Below the pieces are notes generated by a model, which ran no database searches, was not told the origin of the DNA, and saw only the letters and a program-made list of their open reading frames with translations. 64,000 nt of DNA, taken from assembly GCF_004363725.1 (NCBI RefSeq), contig NZ_SNZF01000003.1, positions 1 to 64,000 on the forward strand. Reading direction: 5' to 3'. A program made the translations under genes and the position numbers. Source of the DNA: Aquamicrobium defluvii. GTDB lineage: Bacteria > Pseudomonadota > Alphaproteobacteria > Rhizobiales > Rhizobiaceae. How positions within the stretch are numbered: the stretch's first letter is position 1; each line of letters opens with the position of its first letter. Below, in pieces: positions 60,804 to 64,000 of this stretch.

Positions 60804-62051
60804 ATGCCTGCTCTTCCCGACCTTTCCGCTATCGAGGCGCTGGATGCGGCCGATCCGCTGCGCGCATTCCGCGAGCGCTTCGTGCTGCCCGAAGGCGTGA
60901 TCTATCTGGACGGCAATTCGCTGGGCGCGGCCTCGCACGCCGCACTGGCCGAACTGGATACCGCCGCCCGGCAGGAATGGAGCCAGGACCTCATCCGCTC
61001 ATGGAACACGGCAGGTTGGTTCGACATGCCGGTGAAGCTCGGCGACCGCATCGGCCGGCTGGTGGGCGCCGCCGAAGGCCAGATCGTGGTCGGCGACACC
61101 ACCTCGGTCAACATCTACAAGGCGCTGCATGCGGCGCTGGCCCTGCGTCCCGGCCGCAACGTCATCGTCGCCGAGAGCGGCTCCTTCCCGACCGACCTCT
61201 ACGTGGCCGAAGGCGTCGTCTCCACCCGCCCCGGAACATCGCTGAAGCTGGAAGGCGTCGATGCCCCGGCGATAGAAGACCTGATCGACGAGACCGTGGC
61301 CGTCGTGCTGGTCAACCATGTCAATTTCAAGAGCGGCACCTTGCGCGACATGGCGGTGCTGACGAAGCGCATCCACGATGCCGGCGCGCTCGCCATCTGG
61401 GACCTGTGCCACAGCGCCGGTGCATTGCCGGTGGAACTCGACGCTGCCGGGGCCGATTTCGCGGTCGGCTGCACCTACAAATATCTCAATGGCGGCCCCG
61501 GCGCCCCGGCCTTCGTGTATGCCGCCCGCCGGCATCACGACAACATCGTGCAGCCGCTTTCCGGCTGGTGGGGTCATGCCCGCCCCTTCGCCATGGAAAC
61601 CGGATTTGCGGCGGCTGAAGGCATCCGCCGCTTCCAGTGCGGCACCCAGCCGATCCTGTCGATGCGGGCGCTGAAGGGCGCGCTCGACATCTGGGACGAG
61701 GTCGACATGCAGGCGCTGCGGGAAAAGAGCCTTGCGCTGACCGACCTGTTCATCGCGCTGGTCGAGGCACGCTGCGGCCAATATGGCGTGTCGCTGGAAA
61801 CCACCTGCGCCCGCGCCAGCCGCGGCAGCCAGGTGTCCTTCGCGCACGACCATGCCTATGAGGTGATGCAGGCGCTGATCGAGCGCGGGGTGATCGGCGA
61901 TTTCCGCGCCCCTTCCACCCTGCGCTTCGGCTTCACCCCGCTCTACACCAGCTATCGCGACGTGTGGGACGCGGTTGCCGTTCTGGAAGACATTCTGGCG
62001 AGTGGCGTATGGAAAGAGCCACGCTTCGCCGTGCGCGCCGCGGTGACCTGA
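60804..62051 (+). CDS. kynU: Kynureninase
   Basis: The 415-residue PLP enzyme cleaves L-kynurenine to anthranilate and L-alanine. YLDGNSLGAASHAAL (34-48), EWSQDLIRSWNTAGWFD (58-74), PLP-anchoring Lys226 in CTYKYLNGGPG, and Asp200/His203 in IWDLCHSAG are all canonical. The product anthranilate is the precursor of 2-aminobenzoyl-CoA, linking it to the monooxygenase operon. ATG 60804 has AGGAGG six bases upstream. Kynurenine formamidase and tryptophan dioxygenase are not in the window. Confidence 0.96.
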   Translation: MPALPDLSAIEALDAADPLRAFRERFVLPEGVIYLDGNSLGAASHAALAELDTAARQEWSQDLIRSWNTAGWFDMPVKLGDRIGRLVGAAEGQIVVGDTTSVNIYKALHAALALRPGRNVIVAESGSFPTDLYVAEGVVSTRPGTSLKLEGVDAPAIEDLIDETVAVVLVNHVNFKSGTLRDMAVLTKRIHDAGALAIWDLCHSAGALPVELDAAGADFAVGCTYKYLNGGPGAPAFVYAARRHHDNIVQPLSGWWGHARPFAMETGFAAAEGIRRFQCGTQPILSMRALKGALDIWDEVDMQALREKSLALTDLFIALVEARCGQYGVSLETTCARASRGSQVSFAHDHAYEVMQALIERGVIGDFRAPSTLRFGFTPLYTSYRDVWDAVAVLEDILASGVWKEPRFAVRAAVT

Positions 62052-62061
62052 CGCTCTTCAT

Positions 62062-62100
62062 CATGCGGGAAGCCATCGCATAGCGAAGGCTTCCCGCATG
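62062..62100. terminator. Long hairpin between convergent kynU and livF
   Basis: CATGCGGGAAGCC (62062-62074) and GGCTTCCCGCATG (62088-62100) are perfect 13-bp arms, with TCGC-ATA-GCGA inside. There is no T-run, but it lies between two convergent stops and probably ends or protects both mRNAs. Confidence 0.7.
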
Positions 62101-62117
62101 AGAACGATGCTCGGGGC

Positions 62118-62800
<683 letters not shown>

Positions 62801-62804
<4 letters not shown>

Positions 62805-63550
62805 ACCGCGTCTCCGAGATAGGCCCGGCGCACTTCCGGGTCGGAGCGGATTTCGGCCACGGTGCCGGTGGCGATGATGCGGCCATAGACCAGAACCGAG
62901 ATGCGGTCTGCCAGCGCGAAGACGGCATCCATGTCGTGCTCGACCAGCAGGATCGGCGCTTCATGGCGCAGGCCGTCGAGGAAGCCGGTCAGCCGCTTCG
63001 ATCCGCCCGGCCCAAGCCCGGCCATCGGCTCGTCGAACAGAAAGGCTTTCGGGCCCAGCGCCAGCGCGATGGCGATCTCGAGCTGACGGCGTTCGCCATG
63101 CGACAGCTCCGCCGCCGGCACCTTCGCCCGGGCCTCGAGCCCTACCCGCTCCAGCATGGCCATGGCCGGCCCGGTCAGGCTGCCATCGCTCGCCACGGGA
63201 CGCAGGAAGCGGAAGCTGGAACCCTGCCGCGCCTGCACGGCCAGCATGACGTTGCACAGAGCGGAAAATTCCGGCGCCAGCGAGGAAATCTGGAAGCTGC
63301 GCCCCAGCCCCTTGCGCACCCGCGCCGCCATGTCGAGCCCGGCCATGTCCTCGCCGAGGAAGCGGATCGTGCCGCTGTCGGGCCGGATCGAACCGCAGAT
63401 CTGATGTATCAGCGTGCTCTTGCCGGCCCCGTTCGGGCCGATCAGCGCATGGATTTCGCCTGGCCGCAGATCGAGGCTGACGCCGTCGGTGGCCTTCAGC
63501 GCGCCGAAGCTCTTCCGGAGATCGGAAAGCTGGAGGACCGGCTCAGCCAT
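62801..63550 (-). CDS. livG: Branched-chain-type ABC transporter ATPase LivG
   Basis: The 249-residue ATPase has Walker A LIGPNGAGKSTLI, signature LSHGERRQLEIAIAL, and Walker B AFLFDEPMAGLGP with the LivG-type C-terminus (VLVYGRIIATGTVAEIRSD). The variation LSHGE is normal for LivG. It begins inside the end of livM (8-bp overlap) and its stop overlaps livF (ATGA). It is the second ATPase of the same importer. Confidence 0.92.
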
Positions 63551-64000
63551 GGTGCGCCTTTCCGGCCAGAAGCCCCAGAAGGCCGCCGCGCGCAAACAGC
63601 ACGACGCCGAGCAGGATCAGCCCGAGAAAGAACTGCCAGCGCTCTGTGATGCCGCCAAGCGCATACTCGAACAGCACGTAGACCATCGCGCCGGCCAGCG
63701 GCCCGAACAGGCGGCCCTTGCCGCCGAGGATGATGAGCACGATCAGCTCGCCCGACATGTGCCATGATAGCATGGAGGGACTGACGAAGCGGTTGAGATC
63801 GGCAAACAGCGCACCTGCAAGTCCCGTCACCATGGCCGAGACGACGAAGGCCACCAGCCGGATGCCGAAGGGTGCGATGCCGACGGCGGCAAGCCGCGTC
63901 GGATTCTGCCGGGAGGCTTCCAGCGCCGTTCCGAAACGCGAGCCTTTGATGAGCTGGAACAGCACCAGCCCGGCTATCAGAACGCCGAGGCAAAGCAGGA
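63543..64000 (-). CDS. livM: Branched-chain-type ABC permease LivM, C-terminal part
   Basis: The frame continues past the right edge, so only the C-terminal about 152 residues are seen. It shows membrane helices and the LivM blocks SRFGTALEASRQNPTRLAAVG, split here as SRFGTALEASRQ and NPTRLAAVG, with GGKGRLFGPLAGAMVYVL. The visible end agrees with a standard LivM. livG overlaps it by 8 bp. livH and the binding protein are expected beyond the window. Confidence 0.9.
   Translation of the reverse strand, partial: LLCLGVLIAGLVLFQLIKGSRFGTALEASRQNPTRLAAVGIAPFGIRLVAFVVSAMVTGLAGALFADLNRFVSPSMLSWHMSGELIVLIILGGKGRLFGPLAGAMVYVLFEYALGGITERWQFFLGLILLGVVLFARGGLLGLLAGKAHHG

Overview
The window reads as chromosomal DNA of an alphaproteobacterium of the order Hyphomicrobiales (Rhizobiales), probably close to Phyllobacteriaceae/Brucellaceae. 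The basis is high GC with strong third-position bias, the conserved blocks hemY-mitofilin-hemD-hemC facing tsaD-gpsA, the cenR(otpR)/cyclic-nucleotide-protein pair, an Omp2b/RopA-type porin, and dispersed palindromic intergenic repeats of the rhizobial mosaic (RIME-like) kind. The family-level placement is inference. I see no tRNA, rRNA, CRISPR array, transposase, integrase or replication origin.

Layout. 0-6 kb: a Suv3-like helicase, an S4/Hsp15-like RNA-binding protein, 7Fe ferredoxin, CarD behind a foldable leader, and a class I amidotransferase. 6-16 kb: the heme operon (hemC-hemD-mitofilin-hemY-terB, leftward) facing tsaD-gpsA-yciI-EVE-methyltransferase (rightward), then an L,D-transpeptidase. 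16-25 kb: CenR and a cNMP-binding protein, exonuclease III, LolA, FtsK, a porin, and amtB/glnK. 25-34 kb: TesB, a UbiH-like hydroxylase, YbaK, OsmC, YceH, the sdhCDAB operon, and small exported proteins. 34-44 kb: leuC, an amino-acid ABC permease/binding-protein pair without a nearby ATPase, rplS, PrpE, an SLC13 transporter, a DUF1127 protein and a YafY/WYL regulator. 44-49 kb: a PotABCD-like importer with an XRE-cupin regulator.

The most interesting part is 49-64 kb. A leftward operon encodes a fused FAD-monooxygenase/Old-Yellow-Enzyme protein of the 2-aminobenzoyl-CoA monooxygenase/reductase type, an SDR, a crotonase, an acyl-CoA dehydrogenase and a Rid-family protein. A MarR gene lies upstream, and a near-perfect 20-bp palindrome sits in front of the monooxygenase. 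A second unit has a GntR regulator and a PLP dehydratase divergent from a three-gene TrpX-type ABC importer, followed by kynureninase (kynU). A branched-chain-type ABC importer (livF, livG, livM) runs off the right edge. Kynureninase makes anthranilate, and 2-aminobenzoyl-CoA is activated anthranilate. The region therefore looks like a kynurenine-to-anthranilate-CoA catabolic island whose uptake genes and post-dearomatisation steps are poorly defined. The CoA ligase and the earlier tryptophan-degrading enzymes are not in the window.

Start sites were chosen from ribosome-binding sites, ATGA overlaps and family length. Several differ from the longest open frame: hemD appears to start at CTG, potA at TTG, and tsaD and sdhA at GTG.
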